Assembly: GCF_022829365.1 (NCBI RefSeq)
Contig: NZ_JAKSYJ010000225.1
Location: forward strand, 1-64,000
From: Methylobacterium sp. J-077
GTDB taxonomy: Bacteria; Pseudomonadota; Alphaproteobacteria; Rhizobiales; Beijerinckiaceae
Direction of reading: 5' to 3'
Length of the DNA stretch: 64,000 bases
The notes under the pieces were generated by a model. It searched no databases. It was given only the letters and a program-made list of their open reading frames with translations, and had not been told where the DNA came from. Shown here piece by piece: positions 1 through 12,300 of the stretch. Position 1 is the stretch's first letter. Every line of letters begins with the position of its first letter. The position numbers and the translations under genes were made by a program.

Positions 1-280
1 ACGGATAGTAGCGCAGCGAGGCCAGCCCGGTGACGAGGTGGGCGGAGGGCTGGATGCCGTAGACGCCCCGGAAGGCGTCGCGCTCGGTGTAGGAGGCCTG
101 CGCACCCGCCACGAGGCGCCCGTAGGAGCCCTTGTACAGGCGAAATACCCCCGCGGCGACCCATCCCTGGGCGTGACCCTCAGCAACCCGCGGACCCGCC
201 CAATACGAGGCGGAAGTCGGGCTGCAGGCCCCGGCGGTGAATGAGGGTTCCGGGGGTGTATCGGCTGCGCGGCGGCTTGG
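1..280 (-). pseudogene. 3' part of an outer-membrane-protein-like gene, cut by the window edge
   Basis: On the minus strand an open frame without a credible start runs off the left edge. Its C-terminal part contains GRLVAGAQASYTERDAFRGV and reaches ...ASLRYYP at base 2, so the last residue and stop lie outside. The alternating residue pattern and aromatic end (RYYP, probably followed by F) look like the closing strands of an outer-membrane beta-barrel. Upstream, towards 240-280, the frame turns proline-rich and no signal peptide or earlier strands can be traced, so the gene may be decayed. This is pattern recognition only; a different short secreted protein is possible. Confidence 0.3.
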
Positions 281-726
281 GCATCATGGGCAGTGACCGC
301 TGGCACGGAGTCGCGGGATCGGGGCGCTGGCAAGACATCGCGACGAGAAAGACGGCACCGGCCGGGGACCATGCCCGTCCGATGCCGCGGGTCGCCGCGG
401 GGATCGGACCCCGCGCGTAGTTGGCCGACACCAGGGTCCCCGCGGCGTCCCGCGTCCCTCGTGGTTGGATCTCTTGGGCCATGCCCCCGGCGCCGCGAGG
501 CGGGTGGGGACGTTGACGCGTGTCCGGAGAGGGCGCGCGAAAGCTTGGTTCTCTGCGGTCGATCGGCATCAAATAAGCGGCTGGCGAATATCCGGCGCAA
601 CCATCTTTCGGCCGGGGATCGACAGGTTTTTGTCACACTTGCTTCGCGAAGGAAGACCGGGCCGCCGTTGAGGCGAGGGACGATTATCGTTAGCGTGCCG
701 GCGGATCGGGAGGATGCACGGCAAGC
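281..726. other. region upstream of dctA without a recognisable gene
   Basis: Both strands carry only short, proline/arginine-rich frames typical of GC-rich non-coding DNA. I see no convincing RNA gene, no hairpin followed by a T-run, and no good sigma-54 site although dctA is sigma-54 dependent in rhizobia. The final 150 bases are relatively AT-rich around 560-640, where a dctA promoter would be expected. Confidence 0.4.
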
Positions 727-2124
727 GTGCACGGGATGGATATGGCACACGCAACCCACGCGACGACTGCGCCCGGCGCTCCCCGCGAGCCCTGGTACAA
801 GGTCCTGTACATCCAGGTCCTGATCGCCATCGCGCTCGGCGTGCTGCTCGGCTGGTACGACCCCGCCACCGGCAAGGCGATGAAGTGGCTCGGCGACGCC
901 TTCATCGGACTGATCAAGATGATGATCGCGCCGATCATCTTTTGCACCATCGTGCACGGCATCGCGTCGGTCGGCGACCTCAGGAAGGTCGGACGCGTCG
1001 GCGTGAAGGCCCTGGTCTATTTCGAGCTGGTCTCCACCCTGGCGCTGCTGGTCGGCGTGCTGGTCGGCGAGGTGATCCGGCCCGGCGCCGGCTTCAACGC
1101 CGACCCGACGAAGCTCGACGCCAGCAAGGTCGCGACCTACGCCAACAAGGCGGCGGCCGATTCCACGGTCGCCCACATCCTGGCGATCATCCCCAAGAGC
1201 TTCTTCGATCCCTTCGCCACCGGCGATCTGCTGCAGGTGCTGCTGATCTCGATCCTCACCGGCGTCGTGGTGACGAGCCTCGGCGAGCGCGCCGCCGCGG
1301 TGAACAGCGCGATCGACACCGCCGGGCAGATCTTCTTCAAGATCATCGGCATCGTGGTGAAGCTCGCCCCGGTCGGCGCCTTCGGGGCGATGGCGTTCAC
1401 GATCGGCGAGTACGGCATCCAGAAGGTCTACGACCTGGCCTGGCTGGTCGGCACCTTCTACATCACCGCGATCCTGTTCGTGCTGGTGGTACTCGGCACC
1501 ATCGCCAAGGTCGCGGGCTTCTCGATCCTGCGCTTCCTCGCCTACATCAAGGACGAGTTGCTGATCGTGGTCGGCACGTCCTCGTCGGAGACGGTGCTGC
1601 CGCAGTTGATGACCAAGATGCGCCGGCTCGGCGCCTCGGATTCGGTGGTCGGCCTCGTGGTCCCGACCGGCTACTCGTTCAACCTCGACGGCACCAACAT
1701 CTACATGACGCTGGCCACGCTGTTCCTGGCGCAGGCGGTGGGCGCGGACCTGACCTTCGCGCAATATGCGACGATCATCCTGGTGGCGATGCTGACCTCG
1801 AAGGGCGCCTCGGGCGTCACAGGCGCCGGCTTCATCACCCTGGCGGCCACGCTCTCGGCGATCCCGAACAGCCCGGTCCCGGTCGCCGCCATGACCCTGG
1901 TGCTCGGCATCGACAAGTTTATGTCCGAGTGCCGCGCGCTCACCAACCTCGTGGGCAACGGCGTCGCCTGCGTGGTGGTCAGCCGCTGGGAGGGCGAGCT
2001 CGACATGGTCAAGCTCAACGAGGTCATGGCCCATCCGGTCTCGATCGGCACCGACATTTCCGACCACGCGCCGCAGCCGATGGGGACCGACCCCAAGGTC
2101 ACCAAGGTCGCCGCGGCGGAGTGA
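727..2124 (+). CDS. dctA: C4-dicarboxylate:cation symporter DctA
   Basis: This inner-membrane carrier of the DAACS family imports succinate, fumarate and malate with protons or sodium. The 465-residue length fits the family. Diagnostic pieces are visible in order: the serine-rich re-entrant loop [11 protein letters not shown] (about residue 280), the substrate/cation motif [10 protein letters not shown] (about 320), the second re-entrant loop SKGASGVTG (about 358) and [18 protein letters not shown] near the end. The start is uncertain: GTG at 727 has a purine-rich stretch about 13 bases upstream, while in-frame ATGs at 736 and 742 are alternatives. Its stop overlaps the start of the fructokinase gene by one base, so the two are co-transcribed, an unusual partnership. 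Confidence 0.93.
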   Translation: MHGMDMAHATHATTAPGAPREPWYKVLYIQVLIAIALGVLLGWYDPATGKAMKWLGDAFIGLIKMMIAPIIFCTIVHGIASVGDLRKVGRVGVKALVYFELVSTLALLVGVLVGEVIRPGAGFNADPTKLDASKVATYANKAAADSTVAHILAIIPKSFFDPFATGDLLQVLLISILTGVVVTSLGERAAAVNSAIDTAGQIFFKIIGIVVKLAPVGAFGAMAFTIGEYGIQKVYDLAWLVGTFYITAILFVLVVLGTIAKVAGFSILRFLAYIKDELLIVVGTSSSETVLPQLMTKMRRLGASDSVVGLVVPTGYSFNLDGTNIYMTLATLFLAQAVGADLTFAQYATIILVAMLTSKGASGVTGAGFITLAATLSAIPNSPVPVAAMTLVLGIDKFMSECRALTNLVGNGVACVVVSRWEGELDMVKLNEVMAHPVSIGTDISDHAPQPMGTDPKVTKVAAAE

Positions 2125-3044
2125 TGGCCGCGTCCACGGGACGGGCCCGCCTCGGCATCGATCTCGGCGGCACCAAGATCGCCGGGATCGTGCTCGATAC
2201 CACCGGCGCGACCCTGGCCGAGGCCCGGATGCCGGCGCCGCGGGGCGATTACCGGGGAACGATCGAGGCCCTGGCCGCCCTGGTGGCCCGGCTCGAGGCG
2301 GAGGCCGCCGCCCCCTGCAGCGTCGGCATCGGCATGCCGGGCAGCCTGTCGCCGGCGACCGGGCGCGTGCGCAATGCCAACTCCCACTGGCTCAACGGCC
2401 ACCCGTTCGGCGCCGACCTCGCGCGGCGCCTCGACCGGTCGGTGCGGATCGAGAACGACGCCAATTGCCTCGCGGTCTCCGAGGCGGTCGACGGCGCCGG
2501 GGCCGGCGCCCGGGTGGTCTGGGCGGTGATCCTGGGCACCGGCGTCGGATCGGGCATCGCCATCGACGGCCGCGTGCTTACCGGCCGCAACGGCATCGCC
2601 GGCGAGTGGGGCCACGGCCCCCTGGCCGGCGCCCGGGCCGACGAGCAGCCCGGACCGCATTGCTATTGCGGCCGCCGGGGCTGCATCGAGACCTGGCTGT
2701 CCGGCCCCGGCCTCGCCGCCGACCATGCGCGACGGCACGGTGGGAACCTCACCGCCGAGGCCATCGTGGCGGCTGCCCGCGACGGCGACTTAAAGGCGCG
2801 CGACACGCTCGCGATCCATCTCGACCGGCTGGGGCGCGCGGCCGCCCAGGTGGTGAACCTGCTCGATCCGGACGTCATCGTGATCGGCGGCGGCCTGTCG
2901 CGGATCCCGGAGCTGATCGCCGGCCTGCCCGGGGCGATCGCCCCCCATGTCTTCTCCGACGCCTTCGACACGCCGGTGCGGGCGAGCTTCCACGGCGACG
3001 CCTCGGGCGTGCGCGGCGCGGCCTGGCTGTGGGACGCGGATTGA
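2124..3044 (+). CDS. mak: ROK-family fructokinase
   Basis: Cytoplasmic ATP-dependent sugar kinase, most likely phosphorylating fructose to fructose 6-phosphate. The 306-residue protein follows the Mak pattern from end to end: the phosphate loop IDLGGTKIAG at the N-terminus, NANSHWLNG, the catalytic aspartate in ENDANCLAVSEAVDGA, the GEWGHGPL segment, and the ROK zinc signature CYCGRRGCIE, ending with SGVRGAAWLW as in enterobacterial Mak. The ATG overlaps the dctA stop codon (TGATG), implying translational coupling. No sugar transporter or other fructose gene is adjacent, so why it is coupled to a dicarboxylate carrier is unclear. Manno(fructo)kinase activity on mannose is possible too. Confidence 0.88.
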   Translation: MAASTGRARLGIDLGGTKIAGIVLDTTGATLAEARMPAPRGDYRGTIEALAALVARLEAEAAAPCSVGIGMPGSLSPATGRVRNANSHWLNGHPFGADLARRLDRSVRIENDANCLAVSEAVDGAGAGARVVWAVILGTGVGSGIAIDGRVLTGRNGIAGEWGHGPLAGARADEQPGPHCYCGRRGCIETWLSGPGLAADHARRHGGNLTAEAIVAAARDGDLKARDTLAIHLDRLGRAAAQVVNLLDPDVIVIGGGLSRIPELIAGLPGAIAPHVFSDAFDTPVRASFHGDASGVRGAAWLWDAD

Positions 3045-3110
3045 GCGCCCACCGCCGAGGCGGATATCCGGCCGTCCCCGGCGAGCGCATCGAATCCCGG
3101 GCTTCGAGCC
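3043..3110. repeat. dispersed 68-base element, copy 1
   Basis: Begins inside the mak stop codon and aligns without gaps to 59093-59160, which likewise begins inside a stop codon (of the DegT-type aminotransferase). About 50 of 68 bases agree, with best conservation at the ends (GAGCGC..., GGGCTT.GAGCC). This looks like an old short interspersed element sitting in 3' ends of genes. No gene is seen in the rest of 3045-3252. Confidence 0.55.
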
Positions 3111-3252
3111 GCTCCAGAACGGCGGCTCGATCGCCAGCGCCCGGGCCACGCTCGCCTGCGAGTTCTGCAATGACGGCTTGGCTATCCGCCGGGCCCCTTG
3201 CTGATGCGGGGAGGGCAGGGCAGGAGGGCCGACCCCTCGCCGCGAAGCTCCG

Positions 3253-4149
3253 ATGATCGTCCGCACCCGGCCCAACCTGTTCACCCTGCTGTTCACGATG
3301 CAGGGTTCGATCCTGCCGCGGGTGGCCTGGAAGCTCGTCGGGATCGTCGCCGTGTCCTGCCTGGTGGTCTGGGCGGAAGCGCGCTGGCCCGCCTACTTCC
3401 CGGTCACCGCCGGGGTCGCGCCGTTCACGCTGGTCGGTCTCGCCCTGTCGATCTTCCTGAGTTTTCGCAACAACGCCTGCTACGAGCGCTGGTGGGAGGC
3501 CCGCAAAGCCTGGGGCAGCCTGATCGGCGAGGTGCGCAACCTCGCCCGCCTGTTGCCGGCCCTGCTGCCGGCCGCCGAGGCGGCGCCGCAGCTGCGCCGC
3601 CTGTCGGCCTTCGCGCACGGCCTGCACGCCCGCCTGCGCGGCCTCGACGAGGCGGTCGCGGTGGAGGGGCGGGCGCCGGGATCGGACCTCTGCGGCCCGA
3701 ACCCCACCGATTCGGTCCTGGCCGCCCTGACCCGCGACCTCGCCCGGCTGATGCGGGCCGGGCGCCTCACCGACATCCAGTTCGGCCTTCTGGAAGCGCG
3801 GATCGAGGCCTTGTCGGGGGTGCACACCGCCTGCGAGCGGATCGCCAACACGCCGCTGCCCTTCGCCTACACGCTGCTCGTCTACCGCACCGCCTGGCTC
3901 TACTGCCTGCTGCTGCCGGTGGGGCTCACGGGCTCGCTCGGCTGGGCGACACCGGTCGTGGTGGCGCTCGTCGGCTACACGTTCTTCGGCCTCGACGCCC
4001 TCGGCGACGAACTGGAGGAGCCCTTCGGAACCGAGCCGAACGACCTGCCCCTCGACGCGATGGTCCGCGCCGTCGACCGCATCGTGCATCACGCGCTCGA
4101 CGAACCGATGCCGGCCCCGCTGGCGCCGGACGGATATTGGCTGCGGTAA
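3253..4149 (+). CDS. bestrophin-like membrane channel (YneE/UPF0187 family)
   Basis: A 298-residue inner-membrane protein of the bacterial bestrophin family, whose best-studied members are pentameric ion channels (Klebsiella KpBest conducts sodium). Evidence: MIVRTRPNLFTLLFTMQGSI at the start, the signature SFRNNACYERWWEARKAWG near residue 72, PLPFAYTLLVYRTAWLYCL around 200 and GLDALGDELEEPFG near 255, all in the family's order. Hydrophobic segments lie at about residues 25-45, 55-75, 205-230 and 235-255. It stands alone between mak and a convergent phosphatase; only 7 bases separate its stop from that gene's stop, so the two transcripts run into each other. Ion selectivity cannot be read from sequence. 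Confidence 0.88.
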   Translation: MIVRTRPNLFTLLFTMQGSILPRVAWKLVGIVAVSCLVVWAEARWPAYFPVTAGVAPFTLVGLALSIFLSFRNNACYERWWEARKAWGSLIGEVRNLARLLPALLPAAEAAPQLRRLSAFAHGLHARLRGLDEAVAVEGRAPGSDLCGPNPTDSVLAALTRDLARLMRAGRLTDIQFGLLEARIEALSGVHTACERIANTPLPFAYTLLVYRTAWLYCLLLPVGLTGSLGWATPVVVALVGYTFFGLDALGDELEEPFGTEPNDLPLDAMVRAVDRIVHHALDEPMPAPLAPDGYWLR

Positions 4150-4156
4150 GGCCGAA

Positions 4157-4738
4157 TCAACCGTTCCAGCCGCGCAGGACCGGTTCGCTGCGGTCGTGCT
4201 CGTAGCCCAGCACGCTGACGCTCGCCGTGCCGAGCACCAGCAGCGCGCCGCCCTCCGGCGGCAGGCTGATCCAGCGGGCCGCGAGCACGCGCAGAACATG
4301 CGCGCTGGAGAACACGATCAGCTCCGCATCCAACGCACGGATCCGCGCGATGACCCGATCCGCCCGGGCGCCGACATCGGCGGCCGCCTCGCCGCCGGGG
4401 CATCCGTCGCGGAACAACCGCCAGCCCGGACGCTCGGCCAGGATCTCTTTCGTGGTCCGGCCCTCATAGGCGCCGTAATCCCATTCGGCGAGGTCCGGGT
4501 CAATGAGGCGGTTTTTACCGAATCCCGCCAAATCGCAGGTGGTCACCGCGCGGCTCGACGGGCTCGACCAGACTGCCGCATAGGATCCAGCCGCCAATCG
4601 CGGCGCAAGGGCACGGGCCGCCGCCTCGCCCGCCGGCGTCAGCGGGATATCGCTGCGCCCGGTATGCTGGCCGGACAGGCTCCAGGCAGTCTCGCCGTGG
4701 CGGACCAGGGTGATCTGCGGACGTTTGGTCTCAGACAT
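4157..4738 (-). CDS. histidine phosphatase (phosphoglycerate-mutase-like) family protein
   Basis: A 193-residue cytoplasmic member of the branch 2 histidine phosphatases. The catalytic RHGE motif is at residues 13-16 (LVRHGETAW), a second arginine lies in SSPSSRAVTT, and the acid-base region DLAEWDYGAYEG and C-terminal catalytic histidine (VFSSAHVLRVLAARW) are present. Length and pattern resemble small sugar-phosphate or SixA/CobC-like phosphatases; the substrate is unknown. The start at 4738 is chosen because GGAGG lies about six bases upstream. It runs convergently to the bestrophin gene and divergently from the ArsR-methyltransferase gene. Confidence 0.85.
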   Translation of the reverse strand: MSETKRPQITLVRHGETAWSLSGQHTGRSDIPLTPAGEAAARALAPRLAAGSYAAVWSSPSSRAVTTCDLAGFGKNRLIDPDLAEWDYGAYEGRTTKEILAERPGWRLFRDGCPGGEAAADVGARADRVIARIRALDAELIVFSSAHVLRVLAARWISLPPEGGALLVLGTASVSVLGYEHDRSEPVLRGWNG

Positions 4739-4851
4739 GCACGCCTCCGGCTGCCTGCCATCAACGCATTGAGTCCGATCCGGCACCGGACAGTAAGCGC
4801 CCAGATAAGATGCGGGCGCCGCAACATCGCGCTTGCGCGACTGACGAAACG

Positions 4852-4873
4852 GACATAAACATATCTTTATGTC
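4852..4873. promoter_or_regulatory. inverted repeat over the start codon of the ArsR-methyltransferase gene
   Basis: GACATAAA (4852-4859) and TTTATGTC (4866-4873) are perfect 8-base arms around CATATC; counting the central ATAT, 20 of 22 positions are symmetrical. The ATG at 4869 lies in the right arm. An AT-rich palindrome in DNA this GC-rich is striking and has the size of an ArsR/SmtB-type operator. The likely reading is autoregulation by the following gene. Confidence 0.7.
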
Positions 4874-5894
4874 TATCGCTGAGAGTCGAACGGCGGGATC
4901 GATCCCCTTTCTGGATGCCCTGGGCGTTCTACGCGCGGCGGCCGAGGAGACGCGCCTGCGCATCCTGGCGCTGCTCACCGATGGGGAATTGTCGGTCTCC
5001 GACCTAACCGACATCCTCGGTCAGTCCCAGCCGCGGATCTCGCGCCATCTCAAGCTCCTGGTCGAAGCCGGACTGGTCGAGCGCCATCGTGAGGGTGCCT
5101 GGGCGTTCTTCCGCCTGTCCGAGGCCCGCGCCGGCCTCGCAGACCCGCTCCTGTCCGGGCTCGACCGAAGCACGCCGCCCCTATCCGAGGATCGGGCCCG
5201 CCTCGACGCGGTGCGCACCCAGAGGGCCGAGACGGCCCAGACCTTCTTCGCCCGGCTGGCACCGAAATGGGACGAATTGCGCTCCCTCCACGTCCCCGAA
5301 GCCACCGTCGAGGCGGCGGTTCTCGACGCCTTGGGCGAGCGCCCCCTCGGCAGCCTGATCGATCTCGGCACCGGCACGGGCAAGATGCTCGGCCTGCTCG
5401 CCCCCCGGGCCGCCCGGGCCACAGGGCTCGATTCGAGCCATGCCATGCTGTCGGTCGCCCGGGCCAACCTGGAGCGGCAGGGCCTGTCGCGGGTGGACCT
5501 GCGCCAGGGCGACATCCACGCACCGCCCTTCGCCCGGGCGAGCTTCGACCTGGTGGTGGTGCATCAGGTGCTCCACTATCTCGACGATCCGGCTCGCGCC
5601 CTGCGGGGTGCCGCGCGCCTCGTCGCGCCGGGCGGACGGCTCCTGGTGGTGGATTTCGCGCCGCACGACCTCGAATTCCTGCGGACGAGCCAAGCCCACC
5701 GCCGGCTCGGTTTTTCAGCCGACCAGGTCTCACACTGGTTGGCCGAGGCCGGGCTCGCCACGGTCGCGATCTCCGACCTGGTGCCCCGGGAGGCCGGTCA
5801 GCTCACGGTCACGCTCTGGCTCGCTCAGGAGGCGGGCCATCAGCAGACGGGCCTCGGCCGCGACGCCGAACCGCTCCAGCGCGCGGTCGCCTGA
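4869..5894 (+). CDS. ArsR-type regulator fused to a SAM-dependent methyltransferase
   Basis: A 341-residue two-domain protein. Residues 15-95 form an ArsR-type winged helix (EETRLRILALL, SVSDLTDILGQSQPRISRHL, LVEAGLVERHREGAWAFFRL). Residues 150-310 form a class I methyltransferase with motif I IDLGTGTGKML, acidic end of strand 2 (GLDSS), motif II/III GDIHAPPF and FDLVVVHQVLHYL. Such fusions next to metF are known from alphaproteobacteria and are thought to sense the methionine/SAM/SAH state; whether this one methylates anything is unknown. It precedes metF on the same strand by 75 bases. There is no Shine-Dalgarno before ATG 4869 and no alternative start before the HTH, so the message may be leaderless. 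Confidence 0.85.
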   Translation: MSIAESRTAGSIPFLDALGVLRAAAEETRLRILALLTDGELSVSDLTDILGQSQPRISRHLKLLVEAGLVERHREGAWAFFRLSEARAGLADPLLSGLDRSTPPLSEDRARLDAVRTQRAETAQTFFARLAPKWDELRSLHVPEATVEAAVLDALGERPLGSLIDLGTGTGKMLGLLAPRAARATGLDSSHAMLSVARANLERQGLSRVDLRQGDIHAPPFARASFDLVVVHQVLHYLDDPARALRGAARLVAPGGRLLVVDFAPHDLEFLRTSQAHRRLGFSADQVSHWLAEAGLATVAISDLVPREAGQLTVTLWLAQEAGHQQTGLGRDAEPLQRAVA

Positions 5895-5969
5895 CCCCGC
5901 GTCCGGCGACCGCCCCACACCCTGTTCCCCTTCATCGTCTGAACCGATCGACATAGAGGACGAGACCCG

Positions 5970-6890
5970 ATGCGCCGCTCCACCCACCGCGCCAGCCGCG
6001 ACGGCTACCACCCGATCCGCGTCTCGATCGAGTTCTTTCCGCCCAAGACCGACGAGATGGAAAAGGTCCTGTGGTCCTCGATCGAGCGGCTGGCCCCGCT
6101 CCAGCCGAAATTCGTCTCCGTGACCTACGGGGCCGGCGGCTCGACCCGGGAGCGCACCCACAACACGGTCGCCCGGATGATCCGCGAAACGACCCTCAAG
6201 CCGGCCGCGCACCTCACCTGCGTGGATGCCAGCCGCGCGGAGATTGACGCGGTGGTCCAGGCCTACTGGGATGTCGGCGTGCGCCACATCGTGGCCCTGC
6301 GCGGCGACCCGGCCGATGGCGTTGGCCACGCCTACAAGCCGCATCCCGAGGGCTATGCGACGACCGCTGAGCTGGTCGAGGGGATCAAGCGCATCGGCGA
6401 CTTCAAGGTCTCGGTCTCGGCCTATCCCGAGAAGCACCCGGAGGCCGCCTCCCTGGATGCCGACATCGACGCCCTGAAGGCCAAGGTCGATGCCGGCGCC
6501 GACCAGGCGATCACGCAGTTCTTCTTCGAGAACGAGGTCTACCTGCGCTACCTCGAGAAGGTCCGGGCCGCCGGGATCACGATCCCGATCATTCCGGGCA
6601 TCCTGACGGTGCAGAACTTCAAGCAGTCGGCCAACTTCGCGCGCCGCACCGGCGCCTCGGTGCCGTACTGGCTGGCCGCCCGGTTCGAAGGTCTCGACCA
6701 CGACGTGGAGACCCGCCGCCTCGTCGCCGCCGCCGTGGCGGCCGAGCAGGTGCTCGACCTGGTGGACGAGGGTGTCCAGGACTTCCACTTCTACTCGATG
6801 AACCGGTCCGACCTCGTCTACGCGATCTGCCACCTGCTGGGCCTGCGCGCGCAGGCGCCGAAGCTGGCGGCGGAAAGGGCGGCGGCCTAA
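5970..6890 (+). CDS. metF: methylenetetrahydrofolate reductase
   Basis: Cytoplasmic FAD enzyme that reduces 5,10-methylene-THF to 5-methyl-THF, the methyl donor for MetH. The 306 residues show SIEFFPPKTDEMEK with the glutamate of the active site, SVTYGAGGSTRERT, the folate/FAD region HLTCVDASRAEI, ALRGDPADG, VSAYPEKHPEA and the QFFFENEVYLRYLEKVRAAGI segment (interrupted here as read: QITQFFF-type), ending with FHFYSMNR. These are the standard MetF blocks in order. GAGGACGAG lies just before the ATG. It sits between the ArsR-methyltransferase regulator and metH, making one methionine methyl-cycle cluster. Confidence 0.95.
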   Translation: MRRSTHRASRDGYHPIRVSIEFFPPKTDEMEKVLWSSIERLAPLQPKFVSVTYGAGGSTRERTHNTVARMIRETTLKPAAHLTCVDASRAEIDAVVQAYWDVGVRHIVALRGDPADGVGHAYKPHPEGYATTAELVEGIKRIGDFKVSVSAYPEKHPEAASLDADIDALKAKVDAGADQAITQFFFENEVYLRYLEKVRAAGITIPIIPGILTVQNFKQSANFARRTGASVPYWLAARFEGLDHDVETRRLVAAAVAAEQVLDLVDEGVQDFHFYSMNRSDLVYAICHLLGLRAQAPKLAAERAAA

Positions 6891-6929
6891 ATTCAGCGGC
6901 GCCCGCACGGCGCAGCAGGGGGCAGGACG

Positions 6930-7181
6930 ATGGCCGAACCGCAGGACCTGATTCTTCCGCTTCTTCGGGAGATGCGGACCGAGATGCACTCTGGATTCGA
7001 GCGCGTCGATCGCAAGCTCGAGGAGCATGATACCCGCTTCGACAAACTGGAACGTCGGTTCGACAATCTGCGGGAAGCCGTCAACGGCGAATCGGTCCTC
7101 GGACGCTACGCGGCTGCCCAGGTCGAAGAACGCCTCGACGCCCTCGAAAAGCGGCTCGCCGCCCTGGAGAAAGCAGGCTGA
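6930..7181 (+). CDS. small coiled-coil protein
   Basis: An 83-residue charged protein with no signal peptide. From residue 10 to the end it shows heptad-like spacing of leucines and charged residues (FERVDRKLEEHDTRFDKLERR and ALEKRLAALEKAG at the C-terminus), predicting a long coiled coil broken around NGESVLGRYAAAQ. It begins 39 bases after metF with a purine-rich GGGGCAGGA site and precedes metH, so it may be in the same transcript. I do not recognise a named family beyond general similarity to short coiled-coil proteins common in this group; no function is proposed. Confidence 0.65.
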   Translation: MAEPQDLILPLLREMRTEMHSGFERVDRKLEEHDTRFDKLERRFDNLREAVNGESVLGRYAAAQVEERLDALEKRLAALEKAG

Positions 7182-7288
7182 CCCGGACGAATTCCGGGCC
7201 GGTCCGAAACGAGAATTCCACCCTCCGCCTCATCCTGGGTGCCGCGCAACGGCCTCGCAGGAAGGCTCCGGGGACCCGCAAAAAATCT

Positions 7289-7310
7289 GGAGGCCTCCTT
7301 CGAGGCCTCC
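7289..7310. repeat. perfect 9-base hairpin upstream of metH
   Basis: GGAGGCCTC (7289-7297) and GAGGCCTCC (7302-7310) enclose CTTC. A run of A precedes it on the plus strand, so the same bases would act as a hairpin followed by a T-run, i.e. an intrinsic terminator, for transcription from right to left. No minus-strand gene ends here, so it is more likely a stray repeat or an anti-readthrough element before metH. I see no cobalamin riboswitch in 7182-7356. Confidence 0.5.
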
Positions 7311-7356
7311 GCTTCGCTCCGGCACCTCGGCTTGAGGTGGTCTGTTGGGACCGATC

Positions 7357-11109
<3,753 letters not shown>

Positions 11110-11125
11110 GGCACAAGACCCTACG

Positions 11126-11166
11126 TCCGACGACGATCCGTCTCCAAAGACGGCGCCGTCGTCGGA
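11126..11166. terminator. long bidirectional hairpin between metH and the SMP-30 gene
   Basis: TCCGACGACG (11126-11135) pairs with CGTCGTCGGA (11157-11166), and inside it CCGTCT (11138-11143) pairs with AGACGG (11148-11153). The structure lies between two convergent genes and probably ends transcripts from both sides, though no clear T-run follows. Confidence 0.6.
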
Positions 11167-11188
11167 TACGTGATGCGCTATCCCGGGA

Positions 11189-12193
11189 TCAGCAGGTCCC
11201 GGCGCCGCGCGTATTCACGTAGAGCGCGTAGACCGAGTGCGAGGCGGCCATCAGCAGCAGGTTGCGGTTGAGGCCGCCAAAGCAGAGGTTGGCGCAGCGC
11301 TCGGGCAAGCGGATCCGGCCGATCGGCTTGGCCTGGTGCGACAGGATGAGCACGCCGTCCTCGGCCTCGCTCATGCCCCAGCCGCACCAGAGGTTGCCGT
11401 CGACATCGACCCGGAACCCGTCCGGCGTGCCGGGGCCGGCGTCGAAGAACACCCGGCCGTTGGCGGTCTTGGTGCCCTTCTCGATCACGTCGTAGACGCG
11501 GATCAGACGGTTCGGCTTGGCGCGCGCCTCGATGACGTAAAGCTTCGACTCGTCCGGCGAGAAGGCCAGCCCGTTCGGTCCCGCGAGCCCCGCCACCACG
11601 AGGCTCGCCTGGCCTGTTGCCGGATCGACCCGGTAGACGTTACCCGGAAGCTCCGGGGCCGCCATCGACTCGTGCGGGTTCGGCCCGAAGGCCGGATCGG
11701 TGAACCAGATCGCACCGTCGGAATGGCAGACCACGTCATTGGGCGAGTTCAGCGGCTTGCCGTCGAACCGGTCGAGCACCGTGGTGATCGAGCCGTCATG
11801 CTCGGTCCGGGTGACGCTGCGGGTCTTGTGCTGGCAGGTGACGAGGCGCCCCTGCCGGTCCCGGGTGTTGCCGTTGGCGTAGGCGGACGGCTTGCGGAAC
11901 ACCGTCAGCGCGCCGGAGGCCTCGTCCCAGCGCATGATCCGGTCGTTGACCACGTCGCTGAACAGCAGCGCACCCCTATCGCCGAACCAGACCGGCCCCT
12001 CGGCCCAGCGCAGGCCGGTGGCGACCCGCTCCACGGTGGCGGACGCGATGCGGTACTTGGCGAAGGCCGGGTCGAGCACCTCGACGGCTGGGTCGGGCAC
12101 GCGCTGGGACGGCTCCCATTCGGCCCCGGCCGCCCGTGCGGCCCCGAGCAAGGCCGCGCCCGCGAGCAGCCCCCTGCGTGCGATCGTCGCCAT
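11189..12193 (-). CDS. exported SMP-30/gluconolactonase-like lactonase
   Basis: A 334-residue beta-propeller hydrolase of the SMP-30/gluconolactonase/LRE family, expected to open sugar lactones to sugar acids with a divalent metal. Seen: an N-terminal export signal with RRGLLAG (twin-arginine style) and a cleavage-like AAGA, metal-ligand glutamate in LRWAEGPVW, the loop LNSPNDVVCHSDGAIWFTDP, AGPNGLAFSPDES, and PDGFRVDVDGNLW near residue 265. These are the four characteristic blade motifs. GGGAGG lies just before the ATG at 12193. It is the promoter-distal gene of a minus-strand group with a sugar-acid dehydratase, so periplasmic lactone hydrolysis feeding that enzyme is a fair inference; the sugar is unknown. 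Confidence 0.85.
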   Translation of the reverse strand: MATIARRGLLAGAALLGAARAAGAEWEPSQRVPDPAVEVLDPAFAKYRIASATVERVATGLRWAEGPVWFGDRGALLFSDVVNDRIMRWDEASGALTVFRKPSAYANGNTRDRQGRLVTCQHKTRSVTRTEHDGSITTVLDRFDGKPLNSPNDVVCHSDGAIWFTDPAFGPNPHESMAAPELPGNVYRVDPATGQASLVVAGLAGPNGLAFSPDESKLYVIEARAKPNRLIRVYDVIEKGTKTANGRVFFDAGPGTPDGFRVDVDGNLWCGWGMSEAEDGVLILSHQAKPIGRIRLPERCANLCFGGLNRNLLLMAASHSVYALYVNTRGAGTC

Positions 12194-12300
12194 GTATCCT
12201 CCCTGTCCGTTCAGCCGCCCGCTTTCGCCGCGACCCCGGATCGTTGTTTCGCCGTGCTTCCTTGCGCCGGGCTGGGACCGGGCCCGGCGCAAGGTGCAGG

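Noticed and set aside
295-325. Possible sigma-54 promoter (TGGCACGGAGTCGC) for dctA
   Set aside because: The second element should be TTGC(A/T); here it reads CGCG, and it lies over 400 bases before the gene.
714-2123. Long plus-strand frame before mak overlapping dctA
   Set aside because: It is arginine/proline-rich shadow of dctA; only the part from ATG 2124 is the kinase.
2875-4299. Long minus-strand frame across the end of mak and the bestrophin gene
   Set aside because: Composition is that of an antisense shadow in GC-rich DNA and it covers two well-supported genes.
7182-7356. Cobalamin or SAM riboswitch before metH
   Set aside because: I find neither a B12-box-like sequence nor the pseudoknot pattern of SAM-II; only the short hairpin at 7289-7310.
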